Assembly: GCF_000194625.1 (NCBI RefSeq)
Contig: NC_015320.1
Span: 1,837,944-1,901,943 of the forward strand
Reading direction: 5' to 3'
DNA from: Archaeoglobus veneficus SNP6
GTDB lineage: Archaea > Halobacteriota > Archaeoglobi > Archaeoglobales > Archaeoglobaceae
Length of the DNA stretch: 64,000 nucleotides
Positions 33,995-41,677 of the stretch are shown one piece after another. The position numbers and the translations under genes were made by a program. The notes under the pieces are model-generated. The model saw only the letters and a list, made by a program, of their open reading frames with translations. It made no database searches and was not told where the DNA came from. Every line of letters starts with the position of its first letter. The stretch's first letter is position 1.

Positions 33995-36620
33995 AAGCTA
34001 CTCAGATTCTGTGATCAGGTTTACCGAAGGGGTTAATGCCATAATCGGTGAAAACGGGGCCGGCAAGACTACCATTCTGGAAGCAATAGGCTTCGCCCTC
34101 TTCGACAGTCTGCCCTATAAAATCGGCGATTTCCTCAGGAGGGGTGAAAAAAGGGGCGAAATCAGGGTTAGACTTGTTGGAAGGGACGATAGAGAGTACG
34201 AGATTGTTAGAAAGATAGAGGAAGGCAGAACAACAGCCTACTACGTAAACGACCTCGAGCTCGGCAGGGTTGCCGAGGGAAGCGCAGAGGTGATGGATTG
34301 GATTTTAGAGAACTTCGGTTTTGAGGTTGACGCAAAGACTGTTTTCGAGAACGCTATAGGGGTGCAGCAGGGGAAGATGGTTTCCCATTTTCTCGAACCG
34401 CCAAGTGTGAGGGATTCGATTTTCTCACCTCTTATAGGCGTAGAGAGCTACAGAAAGGCCTTCGAGAAAAGTAGAGAATACGAAAACTACGTAAGAGACA
34501 GACTGCAGGATGTCGAAAAGAAGCTCGTAGCGCTGTCCAAGGACATCGAGGCTAAGCAGAGAGCTGAAAGCAAGCTCGAAGAGTTGAGAAAGAGGAGAGA
34601 TGAACTCAGAAAACAGCTCGAAGAGATCGAGAGGGTAATCGAGCCCCTGAGAAAGAAGATAGAGCGAATGGATGCTCTTTCAAGGGAGTTCGATAAACTT
34701 GCCCTCGATGAGGCGCGCCTCGCTGAAAGAATAAAGGCAGAGGAGAAGGCAATTCAGGAGATAGAGAAGGAAATAAAGAGAATTGAGGAGTTCGAAAAAG
34801 AGTTTGAGAAGCTCAGGGAGTCTGCGGAGGCATACCTTTCGGCCGAGAAAAGGATAGCCGAGCTCGAACAGCAGGAATCTGAGCTGAACAAAGCTTACAG
34901 GTTTTTGCTGGATGGGAAAATCAAGCTCGAAAGTCTCAAGGCAGAGATTTCGTCTATAGAGCGGCTGCTGGATGACATCTCGCAGAAAGAGAGAATTCTG
35001 GATGAGGTTAGTAGAAAAGCAGAGAAAGAAAAGAGTCTCAACGAAAGACTCAGAGAGTTTGAAGTTATATCCGCAAAAAAGGCTGAAGTCGATAAAAGGC
35101 TCGACGCGCTGGAAAAAGAGATTGAGGAAAAGAGGAAAAAAATCGAAGATCTTGAAGAGAAGAGGAGAAAGCTCAAAGATCTCGAAGAAAAGCTTGAGAA
35201 ACTTGAAGATGTAGATAAAGCGAGAGATAAGCTCCTGAAAGCGATAAGCGGGTTGAGGGCAAAACTCGAGCTTGCCAGGAAGCAGTACGCTCAGATGAAA
35301 GATGGTGTGTGCCCCATACTCCGCGAAGGCTGCGATAGAATCGCAGGAGCGAGGGACGAAAAGCTTGCAGAGATAGAAAAGGAGCAGGAAAAGCTCATAG
35401 AGATGGAAAGAAAATTCGAAAAAGCTCAGAAGGTTTTTGAAAAGAAGAAGCAGATAGAAGACGCGATAAGCAGGCTCAGAGGAGAACTGAGGGGTTTTGA
35501 CTCACTTAAAGAGGAACTTGGAGAGAAGGAAGCGCTGGTGAAAGCGCTCAGAAGTGAAAGGGAGTCTCTTGACAAAAAACTCAAAGAAAAGGATGCGATT
35601 TTAAAGGAGTTCGAAGAAGTAAAAGGTTCCATTGAGATGTTTGCAGCGCTACAGGCTGAGGTTGAAAAGAAGAAACCGCTCCTCAAAGAACTCAGAGAAA
35701 AAAGAGAAACACTGAAAAAAATTGAGGAAAAACTGCAGAAAATGCCCGAGATAGAGAAGAATGTGGAAGAAATCAGGCGCGAACTTACCCGACTCAGGGC
35801 GGTTAAGGAGGAGAAAAAGGAGGACTACGTCAGGTACATCGGCCTCTCCGAAACTGTTGCCGGGAAGAGCAAACTCGTTGAAGATGTTGAGAGAAGGAGA
35901 AAAGAACTCGATGAGCTGGGCAGGAAGTACAGAGATGTTAAGGAGCGACTCGAAAGAATCGCAGCAGAGTACTCGAAGGAAGAACACGAGAAGCTCAGGG
36001 AGAATCTTAACGAACTCGTGGGAAAAGCGTCGATGAGGAGAGGTGAACTCGAGTCGGTTGAAAGGGAAATTAACAGCGTCGAGAGGGACGTTAAGGAGCT
36101 GGAAAAGAAGGAAGAGGAATATAAAGAACTCAAAGCCAGAAAGGAGCAGCTTGAGAAGAAGTACGCCTTTATAAAAGACCTCAGGGAAATTTTCAGGATT
36201 GCCATTCCAGAGATAACGAGGGCCTACGTTGAGACCGTTTCCATCGAGGCAAACCGCATTTTCTGCGAGCTGATGGACGATTACTCGTGGGAGCTGAGGT
36301 GGACGGAGGATTTCGGCATAAAGGCGAGGTATTTAGGCAGGGAAATAGACCTCGCACAGATGAGTGGCGGAGAGCAGATGTGCGCTGCCCTTGCCGTGAG
36401 GCTGGCTCTTCTTAGAGTTCTTTCGAATGTCAGCATGGTCTTCTTTGACGAGCCAACGCAGAACATGGATGAAAATCGCAGGAAGAACTTCGCAGCTCAG
36501 ATTTCAAGGATAGAAGGCTTCAGGCAGATATTCGTAATAAGTCATGACGACACGTTTGAGGAGATGGTGGAGAACGCCATTAAGGTCAGAAGGGAAAACG
36601 GCGTTTCTGTTGTTGAGTGA
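33963..36620 (+). CDS. rad50: Rad50 SMC-like ATPase with a variant zinc hook
   Basis: An 885-residue ABC/SMC ATPase: Walker A GENGAGKTT, long heptad coiled coils (about 180-720), signature QMSGGEQMCAALAVRLALL and Walker B MVFFDEPTQNMDE. It partners with Mre11, whose gene it overlaps. ATG 33963 is chosen (GGAGGAGGG upstream) rather than the open frame from 33921. The mid-coil hook carries Cys450 and Cys457 as CPILREGC, six residues apart, where most Rad50s have CxxC. Both Cys remain, so metal-linked dimerisation is still plausible. Confidence 0.95.
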   Translation: MIKEVRLVNVKSYSDSVIRFTEGVNAIIGENGAGKTTILEAIGFALFDSLPYKIGDFLRRGEKRGEIRVRLVGRDDREYEIVRKIEEGRTTAYYVNDLELGRVAEGSAEVMDWILENFGFEVDAKTVFENAIGVQQGKMVSHFLEPPSVRDSIFSPLIGVESYRKAFEKSREYENYVRDRLQDVEKKLVALSKDIEAKQRAESKLEELRKRRDELRKQLEEIERVIEPLRKKIERMDALSREFDKLALDEARLAERIKAEEKAIQEIEKEIKRIEEFEKEFEKLRESAEAYLSAEKRIAELEQQESELNKAYRFLLDGKIKLESLKAEISSIERLLDDISQKERILDEVSRKAEKEKSLNERLREFEVISAKKAEVDKRLDALEKEIEEKRKKIEDLEEKRRKLKDLEEKLEKLEDVDKARDKLLKAISGLRAKLELARKQYAQMKDGVCPILREGCDRIAGARDEKLAEIEKEQEKLIEMERKFEKAQKVFEKKKQIEDAISRLRGELRGFDSLKEELGEKEALVKALRSERESLDKKLKEKDAILKEFEEVKGSIEMFAALQAEVEKKKPLLKELREKRETLKKIEEKLQKMPEIEKNVEEIRRELTRLRAVKEEKKEDYVRYIGLSETVAGKSKLVEDVERRRKELDELGRKYRDVKERLERIAAEYSKEEHEKLRENLNELVGKASMRRGELESVEREINSVERDVKELEKKEEEYKELKARKEQLEKKYAFIKDLREIFRIAIPEITRAYVETVSIEANRIFCELMDDYSWELRWTEDFGIKARYLGREIDLAQMSGGEQMCAALAVRLALLRVLSNVSMVFFDEPTQNMDENRRKNFAAQISRIEGFRQIFVISHDDTFEEMVENAIKVRRENGVSVVE

Positions 36621-36642
36621 TTTAGTCTTCGAGTTTGATCGA

Positions 36643-36810
36643 TTATTCTTTGCCCATCCTGTAACCCTTCACCATCAGCAGGATCGCTACGGGAACTGCT
36701 GCCATAGCAAAGCGACTCACAAAAATAGATGCAAGAACTCCGATTGAAAGAAGGAGAACCCCAGCGTGAAAAACGGCCATCGCCTTCAGAATCTGGGCTT
36801 CTTTTCTCAT
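36643..36810 (-). CDS. 55-residue two-helix membrane protein
   Basis: An ATG-started frame of 55 residues: MRKEAQILKAMAVFHAGVLL, then two hydrophobic helices (about 12-31 and 34-47) and a basic tail ending KGYRMGKE. The positive N- and C-termini suggest both face the cytoplasm. It lies between rad50 and prefoldin beta, convergent with rad50 and upstream of neither. It is probably a real gene given the clean hydropathy pattern; the function is unknown. Confidence 0.6.
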   Translation of the reverse strand: MRKEAQILKAMAVFHAGVLLLSIGVLASIFVSRFAMAAVPVAILLMVKGYRMGKE

Positions 36811-36832
36811 TGTTTCTTAATAAAAAATAAAA

Positions 36833-37183
36833 TTAGCCAGCCTGCGGCGACAGCATAGACTGGAGTTTCTTCTGCAGTTCGTTAAGGCGATCCTTGAGCC
36901 TTTCTTCCTGTCTCTGGAGCGTCTTGATTCTGACATCGTAGGTCTCCTTCTTTTCCTGAAGTTCCTTGATTATCTTCTCCTTGTCCACTTTTACAAGTAC
37001 GCTTCCAGCCACCTTGAAGATTGGAGCATCCTCCGGAGCGTTCTGGACTTCCTCGAGAGCCTCACTTGCCTCTTTCAGCAGAGCCTCAACCTGCATCTTC
37101 TGAGCCATTACAGCCTGGAGTTGCTGCTGAATTTGCTGGAGCTGAGCAACCATATTCTGAACCTGCGGTGGAAGTTCACCCAT
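36833..37183 (-). CDS. pfdB: Prefoldin beta subunit
   Basis: A 116-residue chaperone subunit with two coiled-coil helices joined by a beta-hairpin (QMVAQLQQIQQQ-like MVAQLQQIQQQLQAVMAQK, then IFKVAGSVLVKVDKEK and a C-terminal coil ending LSPQAG). Archaeal prefoldin is alpha2beta4 and hands unfolded proteins to the thermosome. ATG 37183 follows GAGGTG, one base after the pcc1 stop region. The order Brix-pcc1-pfdB is a conserved archaeal block. Confidence 0.94.
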   Translation of the reverse strand: MGELPPQVQNMVAQLQQIQQQLQAVMAQKMQVEALLKEASEALEEVQNAPEDAPIFKVAGSVLVKVDKEKIIKELQEKKETYDVRIKTLQRQEERLKDRLNELQKKLQSMLSPQAG

Positions 37184-37184
37184 T

Positions 37185-37406
37185 TTAACACCTCTCAACG
37201 GATTTTATAACGTCCTTACACACCTTGATGAGCCTGAGCCAGGCGTTTACAGATGCTCTCAGGCTTGTAAGGTCTTCAGCTTCAAGCTTTAGCATGAGCC
37301 TACCTCGTTCTAAATAAACTTTTGCCTTGGTTTTCGTCTCCTCAACCTTTAACGCCCGGTATACTATCTCAGCATCGCTAATTTCGAAACTGAATTCCGC
37401 TCTCAT
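37185..37406 (-). CDS. pcc1: KEOPS complex subunit Pcc1
   Basis: A 73-residue Pcc1 protein (SFEISDAEIVYRALKVEE, LMLKLEAEDLTSLRASVNAW), the dimerising subunit of KEOPS, which makes the threonylcarbamoyl-adenosine (t6A) of ANN-decoding tRNAs. Its start overlaps the end of the Brix gene by 29 bp and its stop abuts pfdB. Length is typical for archaea. Confidence 0.92.
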   Translation of the reverse strand: MRAEFSFEISDAEIVYRALKVEETKTKAKVYLERGRLMLKLEAEDLTSLRASVNAWLRLIKVCKDVIKSVERC

Positions 37407-37848
37407 AGCACTTGAGCCTCATTATCGTTTTCTCGCCATATGTGAAATCGAGAACTATTGTCTTACCCGTCCTTCTGACATAAACCTTTTTCCTTGCGTC
37501 GATTTTTTGTGCGAACTTCATACCTGCTTTGGTGTGGGGTATTGCACCGAGAACCAGCGGGTCGAAGGGTGGCTTTCCGACGAATACCACCGGCCCTGGC
37601 TCCATCTTCACCTTCTCGACTTCTCCAGCGTTGAACCTGAGGTAAAGTACCTCCCTCCCCCTCCTAAACACCCTTAGTATCGCCGGGTTTCCCTTTATTT
37701 CCTGAACTATTGCGAAATCGCTGAACTCTGAGAGTTCATCCAGACTCAGCTTCCCCCTCTGAACGTACCTCCAGCCCATGAATCTCGCAAGAACCTTCGC
37801 AAGTCTCCTCGTCTTCCTTCCAGGCTTTCTCGAGGTTGTGAGGATCAT
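37378..37848 (-). CDS. Brix-domain ribosome biogenesis protein (Imp4-like)
   Basis: A 156-residue stand-alone Brix protein: MILTTSRKPGRKTRRLAKVL at the N-terminus, YVQRGKLSLDELSEFSDFAI, and GPVVFVGKPPFDPLVLGAIP. Archaeal Brix proteins resemble Imp4/Ssf1 and act in rRNA processing. In many archaea this block is preceded by rpl37ae and rpoP; here a Usp gene lies upstream instead. Confidence 0.9.
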   Translation of the reverse strand: MILTTSRKPGRKTRRLAKVLARFMGWRYVQRGKLSLDELSEFSDFAIVQEIKGNPAILRVFRRGREVLYLRFNAGEVEKVKMEPGPVVFVGKPPFDPLVLGAIPHTKAGMKFAQKIDARKKVYVRRTGKTIVLDFTYGEKTIMRLKCYESGIQFRN

Positions 37849-37854
37849 ATCCGC

Positions 37855-38706
37855 TTAGTGATGGATGAAGACCGGGATGTCCGAATGTCTCACGACAGCA
37901 TCGGTCGTGCTGCCAAGCAGCATGCCTTCCACAAAACCGAGGCCGCGGGATGACATCATGATGAGAGTAACGCCCTCCTCTTTAGCCGTGCGTATTATCT
38001 GCTTGTGGGGCACTCCGTCTTTAATCATGATTTTGACGTTTATTCCGTCCTTTTCGAGTTCTCTCTTAACCTCTTCGAGCTTGACTGTGTAATCCTCGTC
38101 CTCTTCCCTGACGTGGAGAAGAATGACGTCCTTCCCGCCCGAGAGGGCTGCATGTCTGACGTAGTCGAGTATCTTTTGCGAATGTTCAGACAAGTCGTGG
38201 GCGTAAAGAATTCTGTCAAAAAGCTTTTCGACTCTCGGCTCGCATCCAGCGTTGCCTTTTTTCTTCTTTACCTTAACAACTATTACCGGCCTCGTTGCTC
38301 TCCTCACAACTCCCTCACTCACGCTGCCGAGGAGTATTTCCTTCAAAATTCCTTTTCCGCGAGAGGCCATCAGTATAAACGATACGTCTTCCTTCTCGGC
38401 AGCTTTGACTATCTCCGAGACCGGATCGCCGGCTGGAATTGGTGAAACGTACCTCGCTTTAATTCCCATCCCCTTTATCTGATCCACAAGCTCTTCGAGC
38501 CTTTTTGCGCTCTCTTTTTCTTCATCCTTTATCCAAGCTTCAATATCGAAGCCGGACGTGACACCAACGACCCTTGCAAGGTTTATTACCCTTATGAGGA
38601 TAACTTCCTCAAGCCCCGCATTCTTCAGCTCTTTCAGGTAAACCAGCACTTTATTCGCGCAGTCTGAGAAATCCGTTGGTAAGAGCGCTCGCCTGAACAT
38701 TTCCAT
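37855..38706 (-). CDS. Tandem universal stress protein
   Basis: A 283-residue protein with two Usp domains in one chain (about 1-145 and 155-283). Both carry the ATP-binding GxxG-x9-G(S/T) motif: SRGKGILKEILLGSVSEG and SRGLGFVEGMLLGSTTD. Fused Usp pairs form an intramolecular version of the usual dimer. CTTAAATATATA about 30 bp upstream is a strong TATA box. It is divergent from the c-di-AMP synthase gene with an 81-bp gap; some Usp proteins bind cyclic nucleotides, so a link is conceivable but unproven. Confidence 0.93.
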   Translation of the reverse strand: MEMFRRALLPTDFSDCANKVLVYLKELKNAGLEEVILIRVINLARVVGVTSGFDIEAWIKDEEKESAKRLEELVDQIKGMGIKARYVSPIPAGDPVSEIVKAAEKEDVSFILMASRGKGILKEILLGSVSEGVVRRATRPVIVVKVKKKKGNAGCEPRVEKLFDRILYAHDLSEHSQKILDYVRHAALSGGKDVILLHVREEDEDYTVKLEEVKRELEKDGINVKIMIKDGVPHKQIIRTAKEEGVTLIMMSSRGLGFVEGMLLGSTTDAVVRHSDIPVFIHH

Positions 38707-38787
38707 AGTTTCATTCCTCCGGCTATATATTTAAGTTTTTGCCACATTATATACGCAAGATTAAAATTCTCCACCTTCAAGAATAAT

Positions 38788-39642
38788 GTGATGCTTGATT
38801 TTCTCCTGGACAAGGCCATAGAGATGGCGAGGAAAGTAGACGCAAAGGCAATAGTTGTTATATCAGACGAAGAAGTTAGAGAGAAGGTGGTAGAGGACAT
38901 TATTGTCTTCGTTGCTCCGAAAAGTTACACGACCCTCCTTGAGAGCGCAATGTGCTCCCTCGAAGAGGTCAGCCAGGATAACCTCATAGGGAAGGAGCTT
39001 TCCGAGAGGCTCCTGATGCTCACCCAGGCGAAGGATTACGTTTCGACAATGCTTTACTTCAAGGGGATAGGCCTCGATGGTAGTGCAGTTGGAGTTATAA
39101 GCGTTGAATCTCTTAAGGGGATTGTTGTAATAGATCTGGGAAAGAGCAGGATTCAGAAGGCTCTTCTCGAATGCTCAGAACGAGTCGATTTAAAGGTCAT
39201 GAGGGCCGTTCTTTCCGTAGCGCTCAGCATAGCCCAGAAAGGTAGAGAAGGTAAACCCGTTGGCACGGCATTTGTTATCGGGGACGTTGACGAGGTTATG
39301 AAGCGTTCGAGGCAGCTCATAATCAACCCATACCAAGGGCATTCCGATGCTGTTAGAGACATCAAAGACCCGTCGAACTGGGAGAGCGTCAGGGAGTTCG
39401 CACAGCTTGACGGAGTTTTTATCCTCGACGAAAAGGGCTTAATTGTCGCTGCCGGCAGATATATTGAAGTTTCGGCAAGAGAGATGAAGTTAAAGCACGG
39501 TCTTGGTGGAAGACATCTTGCATGCGCGGCAATAACGAGAGAAACCAACGCAATATCCGTCGTTGTATCAGAGAGTGGCGGAGACATAACCATTTACAAA
39601 GATGGGGAGGAGATACTCGAGATTTCTGCCAGTATCTTGTAG
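38788..39642 (+). CDS. dacZ: Archaeal diadenylate cyclase (c-di-AMP synthase)
   Basis: A 284-residue DacZ-type protein making c-di-AMP from two ATP. The C-terminal DisA_N domain has LDGVFILDEKGLIVAAGRYI (DGA-like motif) and GLGGRHLACAAITRETNA (RHxxA motif). The N-terminal 115 residues form a pyruvate-kinase-like alpha/beta domain usual for euryarchaeal DacZ. c-di-AMP controls osmotic and potassium balance in archaea studied so far. TTATATACGC about 30 bp upstream is the TATA box. GTG 38788 or ATG 38791 may start it. Confidence 0.92.
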   Translation: MMLDFLLDKAIEMARKVDAKAIVVISDEEVREKVVEDIIVFVAPKSYTTLLESAMCSLEEVSQDNLIGKELSERLLMLTQAKDYVSTMLYFKGIGLDGSAVGVISVESLKGIVVIDLGKSRIQKALLECSERVDLKVMRAVLSVALSIAQKGREGKPVGTAFVIGDVDEVMKRSRQLIINPYQGHSDAVRDIKDPSNWESVREFAQLDGVFILDEKGLIVAAGRYIEVSAREMKLKHGLGGRHLACAAITRETNAISVVVSESGGDITIYKDGEEILEISASIL

Positions 39643-40164
39643 CTACATTTTCTGCAATCTCTTCTTGAGTCTTCGTTCTCTCCAGACGTAGTAGGGGTAT
39701 AAAAAGGGGAAAGTGTAAAACTCCATGCCTTCAAAGCTCTGTTTTATCGGAACAAGGGTGAATGCAAGGAGAACGAATGGATACGCAAGCTGTCCTCTCG
39801 AAATGAAGACCGGTGTTGCCATGAGCGTGAGTCCACAGATGAGGAGGAGGGCTTTCTTTGCTCCTTCTATCTTCTGTCTGAAAATTTCGTGCTCAATTTC
39901 AAAGTCCACGTCATCTCTGTGCTTTCCAAGGGTTGCCGCAGTGGTAAATTCGGCTATTACATCCACGAGTTCTCCAGAGGGCACTTTCACATAGGTCTTG
40001 TCCCTGAACGAGGCAACCACAATGCTCTTCGCAAACCCCAGCCTGAACTTCGTCATCCTCGGCTTTTCGTACGTCTTTACAGTATGTGGAACCTTCTTCC
40101 AGCGCAGGTACTGCTCTACAGCCCTCACGACTTTCTCGTAGTCTGCATCGAGGAGGTATCTCAC
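39643..40164 (-). CDS. Two-helix membrane protein of unknown function
   Basis: A 173-residue protein. The first 105 residues are soluble and basic (RYLLDADYEKVVRAVEQYL, PSGELVDVIAEFTTAATLGK); two hydrophobic helices follow (KKALLLICGLTLMATPVFI, LAYPFVLLAFTLVPI) and a basic tail ends RRLKKRLQKM. It converges with dacZ, the stops abutting. I do not recognise a family. Confidence 0.7.
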   Translation of the reverse strand: MRYLLDADYEKVVRAVEQYLRWKKVPHTVKTYEKPRMTKFRLGFAKSIVVASFRDKTYVKVPSGELVDVIAEFTTAATLGKHRDDVDFEIEHEIFRQKIEGAKKALLLICGLTLMATPVFISRGQLAYPFVLLAFTLVPIKQSFEGMEFYTFPFLYPYYVWRERRLKKRLQKM

Positions 40165-40490
40165 GCGAACCGGTAGGCGAGGATGTTAAATTGTTTTCTG
40201 TTTATTGCAGTGGCACCATAGAGAAAAGTAGAAAGGCAGAGAACGCAAGCAAGCTTGGAATGTTGTTTGAGAAAGGTAGGAGCGAGTGTAACAGAATAGT
40301 GGAAAACCCCTGCCGTAAATACACTCTCAGGACTGCAGAAACTGCATTTGATAGCCCGGTATATTTTTCAAACGATGTTGTCCAATGTTCAATGGAGTGA
40401 TTTTGAAGGATAACACCCCTGTAGTTTCACCGAAAGTTTAAAATCCTATGGCATGTCATGATGTAAAAAAATGGGGGGTAATAGCAGAGG
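40165..40490. other. Intergenic region before aIF1
   Basis: A 326-bp gap. The right end carries AGTTTAAAAT (about 40434-40443), a TATA box for the aIF1 gene, and GGGGGTAA just before it. I see no convincing ORF or RNA gene in the rest. Confidence 0.5.
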
Positions 40491-40799
40491 ATGAGTCCAG
40501 ACATTTGCAGCATTTGTGGGCTGCCAAAAGACCTCTGTGTCTGTGAGGAGGTAGCAAAAGAGCAGCAGCAAATCATCATAAAGGTGGGCAAAAGGCGTTA
40601 TGGAAAAGAGGTAACAATTATCGAGGGGATAAACAGCAGCGAAATCAACCTCGAGGAGCTTGCGAAGTTTCTCAAATCAAAGCTTGCATGCGGTGGAACA
40701 GTTAAAAATGGCATTATAGAACTGCAGGGCAATCACGTGAGCCGCGTTAAAGAACTGCTCGCAAAAAAAGGTTTCAACCCGGAGAGAATAAAAACCTGA
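40491..40799 (+). CDS. Translation initiation factor aIF1 (SUI1)
   Basis: A 102-residue SUI1/eIF1 protein with an N-terminal zinc-knuckle-like [13 protein letters not shown] and the SUI1 fold ([40 protein letters not shown]). It guards start-codon fidelity on the small ribosomal subunit. The four Cys near the start are usual in euryarchaea. It converges with an ABC ATPase gene, the ends abutting. Confidence 0.95.
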   Translation: MSPDICSICGLPKDLCVCEEVAKEQQQIIIKVGKRRYGKEVTIIEGINSSEINLEELAKFLKSKLACGGTVKNGIIELQGNHVSRVKELLAKKGFNPERIKT

Positions 40800-41627
40800 T
40801 CAGGAAACGAGAGCAAAGTAAACGTCTTCAAGCCTCATGGCTTCGGAGTAAATATTTACTATTCTGCCCCCCGAGGCTGTGAGGCCCTGGATAAACTCGT
40901 TAAGTTCTTTTATATCATCTGTCACAAACCTGTCTTCTCTGCCGTTTTCTCTGTAGTGAACAACGTACTTCTTTCCGGCCTTCAGCTCGTCTATCGGGCC
41001 GTAGTACAATGCTTCACCGCTCTTGAGTATGAGAACCTTGTCGCAGACAGACTCAACGTAGTACATGTTGTGAGCAGAGAAGAGTATGGCTTTGCCCTTC
41101 TTTTTGAGCTCTCTCATGAAGTTTGCTATGAACAGAGACGTTGAAGGATCAAGCCCTCCGGTTGGCTCGTCATATATCAGAATCTGCGGGTCGTGGATGA
41201 GTGTTCTCGCAATGGCGACCTTCCTCTTCATGCCCTTTGAAAACTCTCCAAGCGGTTTGTTTGCAGGTATCTTCAGCATTTCGAGCAGTTCGTCTATTCT
41301 TCTTTTGTCTTTAACTCCGTAAATTGATGCAAAAAAGGACAGGTATTCCAGCGCATTCATGTTCTCATAGAGCGAATCGACTTCCGGCAGGTAACCTATA
41401 TCATTTTTCACCTCCTTAAATTCCCCGAAATCCCTGCCGAAGTATTCAACTTTCCCATCAGTGGGTTCTATAAGCCCAGTTAGGATCTTGATTATCGTTG
41501 ACTTCCCGGCCCCGTTTTCCCCTATCAGTCCGAGAATTTCTCCAGAATCAAGCTCAAAGCTAACTCCTTTGAGGGCTTCGAAATTCCCATATCTCTTCTT
41601 CAGCCCGTTGGCCTTCAACACAACCAT
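40800..41627 (-). CDS. ABC transporter ATP-binding protein
   Basis: A 275-residue ABC ATPase: Walker A GENGAGKST, Q-loop in LPEVDSLYEN, signature FSKGMKRKVAIARTL, Walker B ILIYDEPTGGLDP and switch His in SAHNM. It matches the drug/Na+ exporter (ABC-2) class and is divergent from two ABC-2 permease genes with which it should form one transporter. ATG 41627 is preferred to the frame's earlier starts, since GCTAATATATG lies about 25 bp upstream. Confidence 0.93.
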   Translation of the reverse strand: MVVLKANGLKKRYGNFEALKGVSFELDSGEILGLIGENGAGKSTIIKILTGLIEPTDGKVEYFGRDFGEFKEVKNDIGYLPEVDSLYENMNALEYLSFFASIYGVKDKRRIDELLEMLKIPANKPLGEFSKGMKRKVAIARTLIHDPQILIYDEPTGGLDPSTSLFIANFMRELKKKGKAILFSAHNMYYVESVCDKVLILKSGEALYYGPIDELKAGKKYVVHYRENGREDRFVTDDIKELNEFIQGLTASGGRIVNIYSEAMRLEDVYFALVS

Positions 41628-41647
41628 TATTATAATGTGAGCGACAG

Positions 41648-41659
41648 GCATATATTAGC
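41648..41659. promoter_or_regulatory. Single TATA element shared by divergent ABC transporter genes
   Basis: GGCATATATTAGCC is nearly symmetrical and lies midway between ATG 41627 (minus) and ATG 41678 (plus), about 20-30 bp from each. This is the expected TATA distance for leaderless transcripts in both directions, so one element may serve both halves of the transporter. Confidence 0.5.
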
Positions 41660-41677
41660 CTTTTCCAAGGTGTGATA

